DNA of 64,000 bases from Oscillospiraceae bacterium (GCA_020025275.1 JAHHSI010000007.1:1-64000); one strand, 5' to 3'. Shown: positions 24,071 through 34,084, counted from the stretch's first letter. Made by a program: numbers and translations. Notes: generated by a model not told the origin, from the sequence alone.

Positions 24071-25552
24071 GTGAAACTCGGGTTTGACAATGACAAATAC
24101 TTGAAGCTGCAGGCGCATCATATCCGGGAGCGTGTGGCCCAGTTCGGCGGGAAACTGTATCTGGAGTTCGGCGGCAAGCTGTTTGATGACCACCATGCGT
24201 CCCGTGTTTTGCCGGGCTTCCAGCCGGACAGCAAGATCCGTATGCTGGAGACGATGAAGGAGGACGTGGAGATCCTGATCGCCATCAACGCCTGGGACAT
24301 CGAAAAGAGCAAGAAGCGGGGGGATCTGGGGATCTCCTACGATGATGAAGTGCTGCGCTTGATCGATGTTTTCCGTGGCATGGGCTTTTGCGTCGGCAGT
24401 GTTGTCATTACGCAGTATGCCTCGCAGACGGCAGCGGACGCCTTCATCCGCCGCCTTACGGCACTGGGCGTCAAGGCCTACCGCCACTATACCATTGCCG
24501 GCTACCCCTCGGACGTGGCCCACATCGTCAGTGATGAGGGGCTGGGCAAGAACGACTACATCGAGACGACCCGTCCGGTGGTGGTGGTGACGGCGCCCGG
24601 GCCCGGCAGCGGCAAGATGGCTACGTGTCTCAGCCAGCTCTACCACGATCACAAGCGGGGGATCCGGGCCGGCTATGCCAAATATGAGACCTTCCCCATC
24701 TGGAACCTGCCGTTGAAGCATCCGGTGAATCTGGCCTACGAGGCGGCCACGGCAGACTTGAACGATGTGAATATGATCGACCCCTTCCATCTGGAGGCCT
24801 ATGGAGAGACCACGGTGAACTATAACCGGGATGTGGAGATCTTCCCGGTGCTCAACGCTATGTTTCAGCGGATCCAGGGGTGCTCGCCCTATAAATCTCC
24901 CACCGACATGGGCGTAAATATGGTCGGCTTTGCCATTGTGGATGATGAAGTGTGCCAAAAGGCCTCCCGCCGGGAGATTTTGCGCCGCTACTATGACGGA
25001 ATGGTGCAGCGGGCCCGCGGCGAAGGGGACGAGACACTGGTGCGCAAGCTGGAGATCGTCATGCAAAAGGCCGACGTGACCCCGGAGATGTGTCCGGCGG
25101 TGGTGGCCAGTTTGCAGCGGGCGGAGCAGACCGGTGCGCCGGCCGGGGCCATGATCCTGCCTGACGGACGAGTGGTGACGGGGAAGACCTCGGATCTGCT
25201 GGGAGCGTCGGCAGCGCTGCTGCTCAATGCGTTGAAGGCCATGGCCGGGATCGATCAGAAGCTGAAGCTGATCCCCCCCTCGGTCATCGAGCCGATCAGT
25301 CAGCTGAAAACGCAGAATTTGGGACACAGCAATCCCCGCCTACACTCTGATGAGGTGCTGATTGCGCTGGCCATTTCCGGCCTGACCAATCCGCTGGCGG
25401 CCATGGTGCAGGAGCAGCTGGCCTCGCTGCGGGGCTGTGATGCCCACTTCTCCGTGATCATTTCTTCGGAGGACATCGAGCTCTACCGCCGACTGGGGAT
25501 CAACGTGACCTGTGAGCCGAAATATGAGGTCAAGGGTCTCTACCATAAGTAA
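24071..25552 (+). CDS. DUF1846-family protein
   Basis: At 493 residues this has the usual family length. The N-terminus KLGFDNDKYLKLQ and the central TAPGPGSGKMATCLSQLYHDH, which resembles a P-loop, are typical of DUF1846 (COG4868) proteins common in Clostridia and lactic acid bacteria. The family has a known structure but no settled function. The GTG start at 24071 is preceded by GGGGGAGG, and TATAAT at 24026-24031 marks a promoter with a weak -35. A terminator separates it from tex. Confidence 0.85.
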   Translation: MKLGFDNDKYLKLQAHHIRERVAQFGGKLYLEFGGKLFDDHHASRVLPGFQPDSKIRMLETMKEDVEILIAINAWDIEKSKKRGDLGISYDDEVLRLIDVFRGMGFCVGSVVITQYASQTAADAFIRRLTALGVKAYRHYTIAGYPSDVAHIVSDEGLGKNDYIETTRPVVVVTAPGPGSGKMATCLSQLYHDHKRGIRAGYAKYETFPIWNLPLKHPVNLAYEAATADLNDVNMIDPFHLEAYGETTVNYNRDVEIFPVLNAMFQRIQGCSPYKSPTDMGVNMVGFAIVDDEVCQKASRREILRRYYDGMVQRARGEGDETLVRKLEIVMQKADVTPEMCPAVVASLQRAEQTGAPAGAMILPDGRVVTGKTSDLLGASAALLLNALKAMAGIDQKLKLIPPSVIEPISQLKTQNLGHSNPRLHSDEVLIALAISGLTNPLAAMVQEQLASLRGCDAHFSVIISSEDIELYRRLGINVTCEPKYEVKGLYHK

Positions 25553-25558
25553 ATAGGG

Positions 25559-25592
25559 AGAGGCGGCTGCCATCTGCGGCCGTCTCTTTTTT
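25559..25592 (+). terminator. Terminator after the DUF1846 gene
   Basis: AGAGGCGGC pairs with GCCGTCTCT, with one G-U pair, and is followed by TTTTT. Confidence 0.75.
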
Positions 25593-25609
25593 CAAGAAAG
25601 GATACAGTT

Positions 25610-27769
25610 ATGAGCGAAAAAATTTCCCGGCTGCTGGCACAGGAATTGCAGCAGCCTCTCCAATATGTGGAAAACGTGATCCGGCTGTTGGAGGAGGGCA
25701 ACACGATCCCCTTTATCGCCCGGTATCGTAAGGAGATGCACGGGAGCATGGACGACACGGCGCTGCGTGCACTGGAGGATCGCCTGACCTATCTGCGCAA
25801 TCTGGAGGCACGGAAAGAGGAGGTCAAAAAGGCCATCGAGGGGCAGGAGAAGCTGACGGCGGAGCTGGCGGCAGCCATCGATAACGCCAAGACACTGGCG
25901 GAGGTGGAGGACCTCTATCGCCCCTATAAGCAAAAGCGCCGCACCCGTGCCACCATGGCCAAGGAGAAGGGACTGGAGGGACTGGCCCAGACCATTTTCG
26001 GGCAGGAGACCAGAGAAACTCCGGCGGCCCTGGCAGAGGGCTATGTGGATGCCGAGAAGGGCGTGGAGTCTGTGGAAGAGGCGCTGTGCGGCGCCAATGA
26101 CATCATTGCCGAGTGGATCGCCGACGATGCCGCCATCCGCAAGGAGCTGCGGGAGCTGACCATGAAAAAGGGAGCCCTGCGCTCCGTGGCGGCCAAGGAG
26201 GAGGACTCCGTCTACCGTCTCTACTACGATTTCAGCCAGAATCTCTCCAAACTGGCAGGCCACCAGATCCTGGCAATCAACCGTGGCGAAAAAGAGGAAT
26301 TTTTGAAAGTGTCGGTGGAGGTGGACCGGGACTGGGCGTTGGGGCTGATCTGGAGTCGTGCCGTCAAGGGGCGCAGCGCCTGTGCGGACTTTGTCCGCAA
26401 CGCCTGTGAGGACGGCTTTGACCGGCTGCTGTGGCCGTCACTGGAGCGGGAGATCCGCGCCATGTGCACGGAGACCGCCTGTGAGGGCGCCATTGCCAAC
26501 TTCGGCTTGAACCTGCGGCCGCTGCTGATGCAGCCCACTGTCAAGGGCCATGTGACGATGGGATTGGATCCCGGCTATGCCCACGGCTGTAAGGTGGCGG
26601 TTATTGATGGGACCGGCAAGGTACTGGATACCACGGTGGTCTATCCCACCTTCGGCGAGCGACAGAAGAAGGAGGCCATTGCCAAGCTCTCGCAGCTGGT
26701 GTGCCGCCACGGAGTGGAGCATATTGCCATTGGCAACGGGACCGCCAGCCGGGAGACGGAGCAGATGGCGGTGGAGCTGATCCGACAGGTGGGTGGCGGT
26801 GTGTCCTATATGATCGTCAATGAGGCTGGTGCCTCCGTCTACTCTGCCAGCAAGCTGGCAGCGGAGGAATTTCCTGAATTTGATGTGAACCTGCGCAGTG
26901 CCGTGTCCATTGCCCGCCGGATGCAGGATCCGCTGGCGGAGCTGGTGAAGATCGATCCCAAGGCCATCGGCGTGGGACAGTACCAGCACGATATGCCCCA
27001 GAAGCGGCTGGATGAGACGCTCTCCGGCGTGGTGGAGGACTGCGTGAACGCCGTGGGCGTGGATGTGAACACCGCCTCGGCCAGCCTGCTGGGACGGGTG
27101 TCCGGACTCAATGCCACCACGGCGAAGAACATCGTGAAATACCGGGAGGAGAACGGGATTTTCACCGGACGGCGGCAGCTGCTGAAGGTGCCCAAGCTGG
27201 GGCCCAAGGCCTTTGAGCAGAGTGCAGGCTTCCTGCGTGTGCCGGAGAGCCGTTCCGTGTTGGACAACACCGGCGTCCATCCTGAGAGCTATACAGCGGC
27301 CGAGGCGCTTCTGGCCCTTGCCGGATATACCCTGAAGGATGTGGCGGCGGGGGAGATCGCGCTGCTGGAACAGAAGGTAAAGCTGCTGGGCGAGGAGAAG
27401 GTGGCACAGCAGATCGGCGTGGGTGTGCCCACGCTTCGCGACGTGGTCAAGGAACTTTTGAAGCCCGGCCGCGATGTCCGTGATGATCTGCCTGCCCCCA
27501 TCCTGCGGACAGATGTACTGGATATCAAGGATCTGGCGCCTGGCATGGTCCTTACCGGTACGGTGCGCAACGTGGTGGATTTCGGCGTGTTTGTGGATAT
27601 TGGCGTCCATCAGGACGGACTTGTCCATATCTCGCAGGTGTGCAATAAGTTTATCAAGCACCCCAGCGAAGTAGTGGCCGTGGGCGACATTGTCAAGGTT
27701 GTGGTGCTGGAAGTGGATGAAAAAAAGCACCGCATCGGCCTGAGTATGCGGCAGGTGCCAAAGGAATAA
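25610..27769 (+). CDS. tex: Tex-family S1 RNA-binding protein
   Basis: This 719-residue protein runs in the Tex order: N-terminal helical region with NTIPFIARYRKE, YqgF/RuvC-like domain with GLDPGYAHGCKVAV, helix-hairpin-helix region (NTASASLLGRVSGLN...) and a C-terminal S1 domain (GMVLTGTVRNVVDFGVFVDIGV). Tex binds nucleic acid and is implicated in transcription and RNA turnover in the cytoplasm. Length and motifs are normal. GAAAGGAT is the ribosome site, and the gene has its own terminator. Confidence 0.93.
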   Translation: MSEKISRLLAQELQQPLQYVENVIRLLEEGNTIPFIARYRKEMHGSMDDTALRALEDRLTYLRNLEARKEEVKKAIEGQEKLTAELAAAIDNAKTLAEVEDLYRPYKQKRRTRATMAKEKGLEGLAQTIFGQETRETPAALAEGYVDAEKGVESVEEALCGANDIIAEWIADDAAIRKELRELTMKKGALRSVAAKEEDSVYRLYYDFSQNLSKLAGHQILAINRGEKEEFLKVSVEVDRDWALGLIWSRAVKGRSACADFVRNACEDGFDRLLWPSLEREIRAMCTETACEGAIANFGLNLRPLLMQPTVKGHVTMGLDPGYAHGCKVAVIDGTGKVLDTTVVYPTFGERQKKEAIAKLSQLVCRHGVEHIAIGNGTASRETEQMAVELIRQVGGGVSYMIVNEAGASVYSASKLAAEEFPEFDVNLRSAVSIARRMQDPLAELVKIDPKAIGVGQYQHDMPQKRLDETLSGVVEDCVNAVGVDVNTASASLLGRVSGLNATTAKNIVKYREENGIFTGRRQLLKVPKLGPKAFEQSAGFLRVPESRSVLDNTGVHPESYTAAEALLALAGYTLKDVAAGEIALLEQKVKLLGEEKVAQQIGVGVPTLRDVVKELLKPGRDVRDDLPAPILRTDVLDIKDLAPGMVLTGTVRNVVDFGVFVDIGVHQDGLVHISQVCNKFIKHPSEVVAVGDIVKVVVLEVDEKKHRIGLSMRQVPKE

Positions 27770-27771
27770 AC

Positions 27772-27810
27772 GAAAAAACGAGGGCTGCCCTGAGGCAGCC
27801 CTCGTTTTTT
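27772..27810. terminator. Bidirectional terminator
   Basis: AAAAAACGAGGGCTGCC pairs with GGCAGCCCTCGTTTTTT between tex and spoIIID. Confidence 0.9.
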
Positions 27811-28045
27811 ATGCGCCCTTGTACTTCTTCCGGGTGGCAAGACCACCACGGATGTGGCGCTGGGCCTTATTTTCCTCCAGAACCGCTTTGGCTTGCAGGT
27901 AGAGGCTGCGGTTATAGTGGGGCAGCCGCTCGGAGATGTCCTTATGTACCGTAGATTTGCTGACGCCGAACTTCTGTGCGGCATCGCGCACGGTGGTGCG
28001 GTTTTCGATGATGTAGGCGGCCAGATCGCAGGCCCGTTGTTCCAT
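27809..28045 (-). CDS. spoIIID: Sporulation transcriptional regulator SpoIIID
   Basis: This 78-residue DNA-binding protein controls mother-cell genes during sporulation. The helix-turn-helix reads TVRDAAQKFGVSKSTVHKDISERL, the family signature, followed by a basic C-terminus (RHIRGGLATRKKY). AAAGGG precedes the ATG. An upstream minus-strand CATATACT (28099-28092) resembles the -10 of sigma-E promoters, but I see no matching -35. Its presence says the host forms spores. Confidence 0.95.
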   Translation of the reverse strand: MEQRACDLAAYIIENRTTVRDAAQKFGVSKSTVHKDISERLPHYNRSLYLQAKAVLEENKAQRHIRGGLATRKKYKGA

Positions 28046-28172
28046 ATTCCCTTTGATAGCTCACCACTCCCGACATTCAACTTGCAGTGGGAGTATATGC
28101 GCCGACATCGGGAAAAAGTACACAGAAGTGGAATGGAGGCGGTCTATCTGGGAAAAGGCCGCATATGCAGCC

Positions 28173-28203
28173 GAACGCAGCCCACGGTGTGGAGGCTGCG
28201 TTC
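28173..28203 (-). terminator. Hairpin after the oxidoreductase gene
   Basis: GAACGCAGCC pairs with GGCTGCGTTC. There is no clear T-run on the minus strand. Confidence 0.5.
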
Positions 28204-28225
28204 GTGAATGGTGGATAAAAAAATA

Positions 28226-29845
28226 TTACTCGTCTTCCGCCAGACGGTGCAGCTCTGTGCGAACGGCACCGGGACCGGCAATGAGACGGCCGAACCACGT
28301 TTCCACCTGCGGCGCAAGACCGACCTCGTAGAGGTCTGAACCCATGATTTCCGCATTGGAGAGAATCGGTTGGAGTGTCTCGTGCACGGAGCAGGGCTGT
28401 CCCAGCTGAACATGGGCCAGCAGCGGCATCAGCTCAGGAAGCAGCGGGTCGTCACTGGGGGTGAAGGGGGCGCCACTGTCGTCCACGGCCATCAGATAGC
28501 GGCACCAGGCGGCCAGGACAAAGGAGATGCCCTTCAGATCACGGATGTCCAGATTCCTGCGTGCGGCATATTTCTTTATGGTGTTTCCGAAGCGGACGGG
28601 GATCTTCTGGGAACTGTCCGTGGCGATCCGCTGCGGCGCATCCTGCAAGAAGGGGTTGGGCAGACGTTTGGTGACCACCTCGTCCAGAAAAGCGCGGGGG
28701 TCAATGACACCGGGCTCCACCACCACCGGAAGGCCCTCAGTATAGCCGATCCGTTCCGCCAGACGGCGGAGATCGGCGTCGTTCATTTCCTCGTTGATAC
28801 GGCTAAAGCCCAGCAGACAGCCCAAGATCGCCAGACTGGTGTGCAGGGGATTGAGGCAGGTACAGACCTTCATGGTCTCTACCTTGTCGACAATTTCCCG
28901 CGTGGTGAAGATGACTCCTGCGTGCTCCAACGGCGGCCGGTCGTTGGGAAAGTTGTCTTCGATCACCAGATACTGGGCTTCCTCGGTGTTGACGAAGGCG
29001 GCGGCATAGGAGCCGTGGCGGGTCACATGGAGCTCCATACCTTCCAGACCGCTTTCCGTCAGCAGCTGCGCCACCGACGCATCAGGCCGCGGAGTGATCT
29101 TATCGATCATGGTCCAGGGGAACGTGATGTGGCGGCCGTCGCAGACCCAGTCTGCAAAACCGGGACGGCACAAAGAGCGCTCCTGCCATCCACGGGCAAT
29201 GGCAGTGACAGCGGCCTCCAGACGGGACCCGTTATGGGAGCAGTTATCCATGCTGACCAGCGCCAGAGGGGTACCGCAGGTAAGAAATCGCTGGTGGCAC
29301 AGGCTCGTAATCCGGCCCAGATAACTGACGGCACCGTTGGGGCCGGCGTCGATGTCCTGTTGAATCTGAGGGAGGAAGGTGCCGTCACCTGCGAGATAGT
29401 TATAGGCTTTCTCGGTGACGGTTAGGCTGGCCATTTGTAAAGAAGGATTGGAAAAGACATCTTGCAGTGCTTTCCATTCTGACGGCGTTGCCACCATGCA
29501 GAAGCTGTCGGCAATGCTGCCGACAACCTTTTTTTGGATCTCACCGTCGGAGCACAGCGTTGCGACCACGGTAAGGTGGTCATAGGGGCGATACACGGTG
29601 TCGAGCAGGGAGGTGTCAAAGCCCACGGCCACCAAGATCCCGGTATCACAGACACCGTCGTTCAGAAGCTGCTGACTGAGAGGAGCCAGAAAAGCACGGA
29701 AGAGGTTTCCTGCGCCGAAATGGACCCATGTGGGGCGCTCTTTAGTGGCTTGCAGCATGGCTTGGTCATCAAATTGGGGGAGTTCATATCCACGTGCTCG
29801 CAGCAGAGCGCGGTTTTCTCGCAGGGATAGGCGTGATAGCTTCAT
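28226..29845 (-). CDS. uxuB: Mannitol dehydrogenase-family oxidoreductase (fructuronate reductase / mannonate oxidoreductase)
   Basis: This is a 539-residue NAD-dependent enzyme of the long-chain mannitol dehydrogenase family. The N-terminal nucleotide fold opens with WVHFGAGNLFRAFLAP. The middle has SMDNCSHNG, and the C-terminal helical domain has FPWTMIDKITP and the catalytic Lys region. In uronate catabolism it reduces fructuronate to mannonate. The UxuB call rests on this family plus the divergent uxaC operon, because family members also act on tagaturonate or mannitol. AGGAGG stands 7 bases before ATG 29845. The upstream minus strand has TTGACA and a TACTCT-type -10 near 29900-29935. Confidence 0.85.
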   Translation of the reverse strand: MKLSRLSLRENRALLRARGYELPQFDDQAMLQATKERPTWVHFGAGNLFRAFLAPLSQQLLNDGVCDTGILVAVGFDTSLLDTVYRPYDHLTVVATLCSDGEIQKKVVGSIADSFCMVATPSEWKALQDVFSNPSLQMASLTVTEKAYNYLAGDGTFLPQIQQDIDAGPNGAVSYLGRITSLCHQRFLTCGTPLALVSMDNCSHNGSRLEAAVTAIARGWQERSLCRPGFADWVCDGRHITFPWTMIDKITPRPDASVAQLLTESGLEGMELHVTRHGSYAAAFVNTEEAQYLVIEDNFPNDRPPLEHAGVIFTTREIVDKVETMKVCTCLNPLHTSLAILGCLLGFSRINEEMNDADLRRLAERIGYTEGLPVVVEPGVIDPRAFLDEVVTKRLPNPFLQDAPQRIATDSSQKIPVRFGNTIKKYAARRNLDIRDLKGISFVLAAWCRYLMAVDDSGAPFTPSDDPLLPELMPLLAHVQLGQPCSVHETLQPILSNAEIMGSDLYEVGLAPQVETWFGRLIAGPGAVRTELHRLAEDE

Positions 29846-29966
29846 GGTGATCCTCCTAATGCTCCTGTCTTGTATACGGAGACAGAAATATTCAATATAT
29901 AAAGAGTATATCGACACAGAGAGAATGTCAAGTAAATATATTACTTTAAGTGGGTGAAATTCGTTA

Positions 29967-30032
29967 TTTACAATGGTTTTAGAGTGATATAGAATGGTTG
30001 TTGCAATAGTGATATATTAGTGATATACTAAC
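29967..30032 (+). promoter_or_regulatory. uxaC operon promoter and GntR-type operator
   Basis: TTTACA (29967-29972), 17 bp, TAGAAT (29990-29995) forms one promoter. TTGCAA (30001-30006), 17 bp, TATACT (30024-30029) is a possible second. The block 30008-30032 contains ATATATCA-type words twice on the minus strand at an 11-bp period, the same words as at 36173-36197 and 36317-36340. Confidence 0.7.
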
Positions 30033-30088
30033 CGTGACAAGACAAATTGTGCACAGCAACATGGAAAAAGCAGGAAGGAAGTGAGCCT

Positions 30089-31507
30089 ATGAAGCCGTTT
30101 ATGGATCGGGATTTTTTGCTGCGCAGCGAGAGCGCTAAGACGCTCTACCACGAGTATGCCGAAAAAATGCCCATCATCGACTATCACTGCCACATCGACC
30201 CGGCGGAGATTGCCGAAGATCGGCATTTTTCCACGATAACACAGGTATGGCTGGGCGGCGATCATTATAAGTGGCGCGCCATGCGCTCGGCCGGTGTACC
30301 GGAACGGTGCATCACCGGAGAAGCATCTGACGAGGAGAAATTTCACGCCTGGGCCGCCACAATGCCCAAGCTGATCGGCAATCCGCTCTATCACTGGACG
30401 CATCTGGAATTACAGCGGTACTTCGATATCTATGAGCCGCTGAACAGCGACAGTGCCGACCGAATCTACCGGGCCTGCAACGACATGCTGCGTCGGCCGG
30501 AAATGTCGGTGCATGGGCTTTTGAAGAAGAGCCGGGTGGAGCTTTTGTGCACCACCGATGACCCGGCGGATGATTTGGGATACCATCGGCATATTGCCAC
30601 GATGGACTGTCCCGCCGTAGTGCTGCCGGCCTTCCGACCGGACAAGGCGCTGCGTCCGGATCGGCCGGGATATGACGATTACCTGCAGCGTCTGGAGGCC
30701 GCCTCCGGTGTGCAGATCCGAACCATGGACGATCTGCGGCAGGCCCTGCTTGACCGCATTGCCTTTTTCCATGAAAACGGCTGCCGCGTCAGTGATCACG
30801 GTCTGGATAAGTGCATCTGCCGGACGGCCACGGAGCAGGAACTCCATGCGATCCTCCGCAAAGGACGCGCCGGAGCGGAGGTCACTTCTGCCGAGGCAGA
30901 GGCCTTTCAAACGGAGCTGCTGCGCACCTGTGCCAGAGCCTATCGGCAGCGTGGCTGGGTCATGCAGCTGCACTTTGGCTGTGTGCGCAATGCCTCCAGT
31001 ACCATGTTCTCGCGGCTGGGTCCGGATACAGGCTTTGACGCCGTCAGTGATGACGGCTTTACAGCCCCCACGTTGGCGGCGCTGCTGGATCTGCTGGAAA
31101 AAGCGGATGCACTGCCCAGAACGGTTCTCTATTCCTTGAATCCGGCAGATAATGCCATTCTGGCCTCTGTAATGGGCAGCTTTCAGACGGACAGTGAGGG
31201 GATGGGGCGGATGCAGATGGGCAGCGCCTGGTGGTTCAACGATCACAAGCACGGCATGGAGCGGCAGCTCACAGATCTGATGAGTCTGGGGGTTGCCGGG
31301 GATTTCATCGGGATGCTCACCGACAGCCGCAGCTTCCTCAGCTATACCCGCCACGAATATTTCCGGCGGATCCTCTGCAACCTGTTGGGAGAACTGATAG
31401 AAAACGGGGAATATCCGGCAGATATGGCTGCACTGGGCCGGATGGTGGAAAAGATCAGCTATGGCAATACGCGAACCTATTTTGGATTCGATGCATTTTT
31501 GAAGTAA
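30089..31507 (+). CDS. uxaC: Glucuronate isomerase
   Basis: This 472-residue amidohydrolase-fold isomerase converts D-glucuronate to D-fructuronate (or galacturonate to tagaturonate). The start region MDRDFLLRSESAKTLYHEYA leads into the metal motif PIIDYHCHIDP, and QLHFGCVRN and the SDSRSFLSYTRHEYFRRILC end match UxaC. GGAAGGAAGTGAG precedes ATG 30089. It leads a tight operon with a PfkB kinase, 6-phosphogluconate dehydrogenase and a LarA-type protein and is divergent from the oxidoreductase gene that would take its product. Confidence 0.95.
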   Translation: MKPFMDRDFLLRSESAKTLYHEYAEKMPIIDYHCHIDPAEIAEDRHFSTITQVWLGGDHYKWRAMRSAGVPERCITGEASDEEKFHAWAATMPKLIGNPLYHWTHLELQRYFDIYEPLNSDSADRIYRACNDMLRRPEMSVHGLLKKSRVELLCTTDDPADDLGYHRHIATMDCPAVVLPAFRPDKALRPDRPGYDDYLQRLEAASGVQIRTMDDLRQALLDRIAFFHENGCRVSDHGLDKCICRTATEQELHAILRKGRAGAEVTSAEAEAFQTELLRTCARAYRQRGWVMQLHFGCVRNASSTMFSRLGPDTGFDAVSDDGFTAPTLAALLDLLEKADALPRTVLYSLNPADNAILASVMGSFQTDSEGMGRMQMGSAWWFNDHKHGMERQLTDLMSLGVAGDFIGMLTDSRSFLSYTRHEYFRRILCNLLGELIENGEYPADMAALGRMVEKISYGNTRTYFGFDAFLK

Positions 31508-31525
31508 AAAAAGGGAGAAATGATC

Positions 31526-32584
31526 ATGAAACGCTATGCACTTGTAGTTCCTACCAGTATGGGTGTGCGGATAACTCCGGTGAATCGGCAGCCCGTGCAT
31601 ATCAGCCATGAGTTCCACATGCAGGCCACCAGTGCCGAAACCAATGTGGCCACGGTCCCGGCCTCTCTGGGATTGCCGGTCAAGGTGCTGACCACCTTTG
31701 TGGAGGGTTCTCCCATTGCCGCCTTCATCAAAAGCGACCTGCGCAGCCGCAATATGGACTTCGAGGGCAAGGATGTGCCGCAGGGCGGCCCGTGGGGATA
31801 TCGGCACCAGTTCAATATTGCCGATTCAGGCTTCGGCCTGCGGGGGCCCCGCGTGCAAAATGACCGCGCCGGTGAGGTAGGACGGACGCTGAAGGTGGAG
31901 GATTTCGACCTGCAGCGGATCTTCGGCGAAGAAGGGGTGGAGATCCTGCATCTGTCCGGACTGATTGCTGCACTGTCCCCGGAGACCAGCCGTTTCTGTC
32001 TGGAGCTGGCCCGTGCCGCCAAGACCTATGGCACCAAGGTCTCCTTTGATCTCAATTACCGCGCTTCCTTCTGGAAGGGGAGAGAGGAAGAGCTGCGTGC
32101 CGTCTTCCATGAGATTGCCTCCCTTTCGGATATTCTCATCGGTAATGAGGAGGATTTCCAGCTGTGCCTGCAGATCCAGGGCCCTGCGGCGGGCGGCAAA
32201 GATCTTGTGGATCAGATCAGCAGCTTTCAGGAGATGATCCTGCGGGTGCAAAATGAGTTTCCACAGGTGACCACCTTTGCCAACACGCTCCGTCAGGTCA
32301 TCAGCGCCAACGAGCACCTGTGGGGTGCCTTGCTGCTGCGGGACGGACAGTGGCACGTAGCGCAGCCCCGTCCCATTCAGGTACTCGATCGCATCGGCGG
32401 CGGTGACGGGTTTGTCGGCGGCTTGCTGTATGGCATTTTGAAGGGGTGGAAGGCGGAGGACTGCCTCCATTTCGGCTGGGCCACCGGTGCCATGGCCGCC
32501 ACCATGGTCAACGACTATGCCCAGCCTGCCGATGAAGAACAGGTGTGGGCGGTTTGGGACGGCAATGCCCGTGTGAAACGCTAA
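31526..32584 (+). CDS. PfkB-family sugar/sugar-acid kinase
   Basis: This 352-residue kinase has the ribokinase fold. The C-terminal signature DRIGGGDGFVGGLLYG contains the catalytic Asp and the anion hole, and VSFDLNYRASFW is typical of 2-keto-3-deoxygluconate kinases. I start it at 31526, 8 bases after AGGGAG; ATG 31520 is too close. By family it could phosphorylate 2-keto-3-deoxygluconate. No mannonate dehydratase gene is present to make that substrate, and the next gene is a 6-phosphogluconate dehydrogenase, so gluconate is the substrate that would complete the operon's pathway. This choice is an inference. Confidence 0.85.
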   Translation: MKRYALVVPTSMGVRITPVNRQPVHISHEFHMQATSAETNVATVPASLGLPVKVLTTFVEGSPIAAFIKSDLRSRNMDFEGKDVPQGGPWGYRHQFNIADSGFGLRGPRVQNDRAGEVGRTLKVEDFDLQRIFGEEGVEILHLSGLIAALSPETSRFCLELARAAKTYGTKVSFDLNYRASFWKGREEELRAVFHEIASLSDILIGNEEDFQLCLQIQGPAAGGKDLVDQISSFQEMILRVQNEFPQVTTFANTLRQVISANEHLWGALLLRDGQWHVAQPRPIQVLDRIGGGDGFVGGLLYGILKGWKAEDCLHFGWATGAMAATMVNDYAQPADEEQVWAVWDGNARVKR

Positions 32585-32614
32585 AATTCGATGAATGGGA
32601 AAAAGGAGAAGCGT

Positions 32615-34066
32615 ATGGAAATGGCAGATATCGGCCTGATTGGACTGGCCGTCATGGGTGAAAATCTGGTGATGAACATGGAATCCAAGGGATTTACCGT
32701 GGCTGTCTATAACCGGACCGGCGATAAAGTGAAGCATTTTGTGGAGGGCCGTGCCAAGGGGAAGAAGATCATCGGAACCTATACCATGGAGGAATTGGTG
32801 AAGCATCTGAAAAAGCCCCGGCGCGTCATGATGATGGTGAAAGCCGGTGCCCCGGTGGATGCGCTCATTGAACAGCTGCTGGAGCATCTGGAGCCGGGGG
32901 ATATCATCATTGATGGCGGCAACAGTCATTTTCCTGATACGATGCGCCGCTGCGCCTATGTGGAAAGACACGGCTTGCTGTACGCCGGTGTCGGTGTTTC
33001 CGGCGGCGAAGAGGGCGCACTCAACGGGCCGTCTATGATGCCCGGTGGCTCCCCTGCGGCGTGGCTGCATATCCGGGAGATCCTGCAGGCCATCTGTGCC
33101 AAGGTGGATGACGGCAGCCCCTGTTGCGACTGGGTGGGGGAGAACGGAGCCGGACACTTTGTCAAAATGGTACATAACGGTATTGAGTACGGCGATATGC
33201 AGTTGATCTGTGAGGCCTATCAGCTGATGCGGGACGGTCTGGGGATGCAGGCTCCGGAGATGAGCGAGGTCTTTGCCCACTGGAACGAGACGGAGCTGGA
33301 CAGTTATCTCATAGAGATCACCCGGGATATTCTGGCCTATGAGGATGGGGACGGTACGCCCATTGTGGATAAGATCCTGGACACCGCCGGACAGAAGGGA
33401 ACCGGCAAGTGGACGGCCATTGCAGCTCTGGACGAGGGGATACCGCTGACGCTGATCGGCGAGTCTGTTTTTGCGCGCAGTCTCTCGGCACGCAAGGAGG
33501 AGCGCTTGACGGCGGCCAAGACCTTCCAACGTCAGGTCACTCCGATTACGGAGAACAAGGAGCAGCTGATCGAATGTATCCGCCAGGCACTTTACGCCTC
33601 CAAAATCATTTCCTACGCACAGGGCTATGCCCTGATGCGCTCTGCGGCGGAGACCTACGGGTGGAATTTGAATTATGGCGGTATTGCCCTGATGTGGCGC
33701 GGCGGCTGCATCATCCGCAGCGCATTCCTTGGTAAGATCAAGGAGGCCTTCGATCGGGATGCAGGTTTGCAGAACCTGCTGTTGGACCCCTATTTCTGTG
33801 AGGAGATCAAGAAGCTGATCCCGGCGTGGCGCACGGTAGTGGCCACGGCTGTCAGCTGCGGGATCCCGTGCCCGGCCTTTGCCGCTGCGCTGAGCTATTT
33901 TGACGGCTACACAAGCGAGCGTCTCCCGGCCAACCTGCTGCAGGCACAGCGGGACTACTTCGGCGCCCATACCTATGAGCGGCTGGATGCGCCCCGCGGA
34001 CAGTTTTTCCACACTAATTGGACAGGTCACGGCGGGGATACGTCCGCCACCACCTATTCCGTTTGA
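32615..34066 (+). CDS. gnd: 6-phosphogluconate dehydrogenase, decarboxylating
   Basis: This is a 483-residue enzyme oxidising 6-phosphogluconate to ribulose-5-phosphate with CO2 release. The N-terminal fold reads IGLIGLAVMGENL. DGGNS and VSGGEEGALNGPSMMPGG follow, then the catalytic Lys and substrate segment HFVKMVHNGIEYGDMQ, all as in the long Gnd family. RSAFLGKIKEAF and the C-terminal FHTNWTGHGG tail complete it. ATG 32615 follows AAAAGGAG. Linkage to uronate genes is unusual and links the operon to the pentose phosphate pathway rather than to KDPG aldolase. Confidence 0.95.
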   Translation: MEMADIGLIGLAVMGENLVMNMESKGFTVAVYNRTGDKVKHFVEGRAKGKKIIGTYTMEELVKHLKKPRRVMMMVKAGAPVDALIEQLLEHLEPGDIIIDGGNSHFPDTMRRCAYVERHGLLYAGVGVSGGEEGALNGPSMMPGGSPAAWLHIREILQAICAKVDDGSPCCDWVGENGAGHFVKMVHNGIEYGDMQLICEAYQLMRDGLGMQAPEMSEVFAHWNETELDSYLIEITRDILAYEDGDGTPIVDKILDTAGQKGTGKWTAIAALDEGIPLTLIGESVFARSLSARKEERLTAAKTFQRQVTPITENKEQLIECIRQALYASKIISYAQGYALMRSAAETYGWNLNYGGIALMWRGGCIIRSAFLGKIKEAFDRDAGLQNLLLDPYFCEEIKKLIPAWRTVVATAVSCGIPCPAFAAALSYFDGYTSERLPANLLQAQRDYFGAHTYERLDAPRGQFFHTNWTGHGGDTSATTYSV

Positions 34067-34084
34067 GGAAAAGAGGAGACGCAT

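Noticed and set aside
31826..34084. 752-codon minus-strand frame
   Set aside because: Shadow of the PfkB kinase and gnd genes, whose families are certain on the plus strand.
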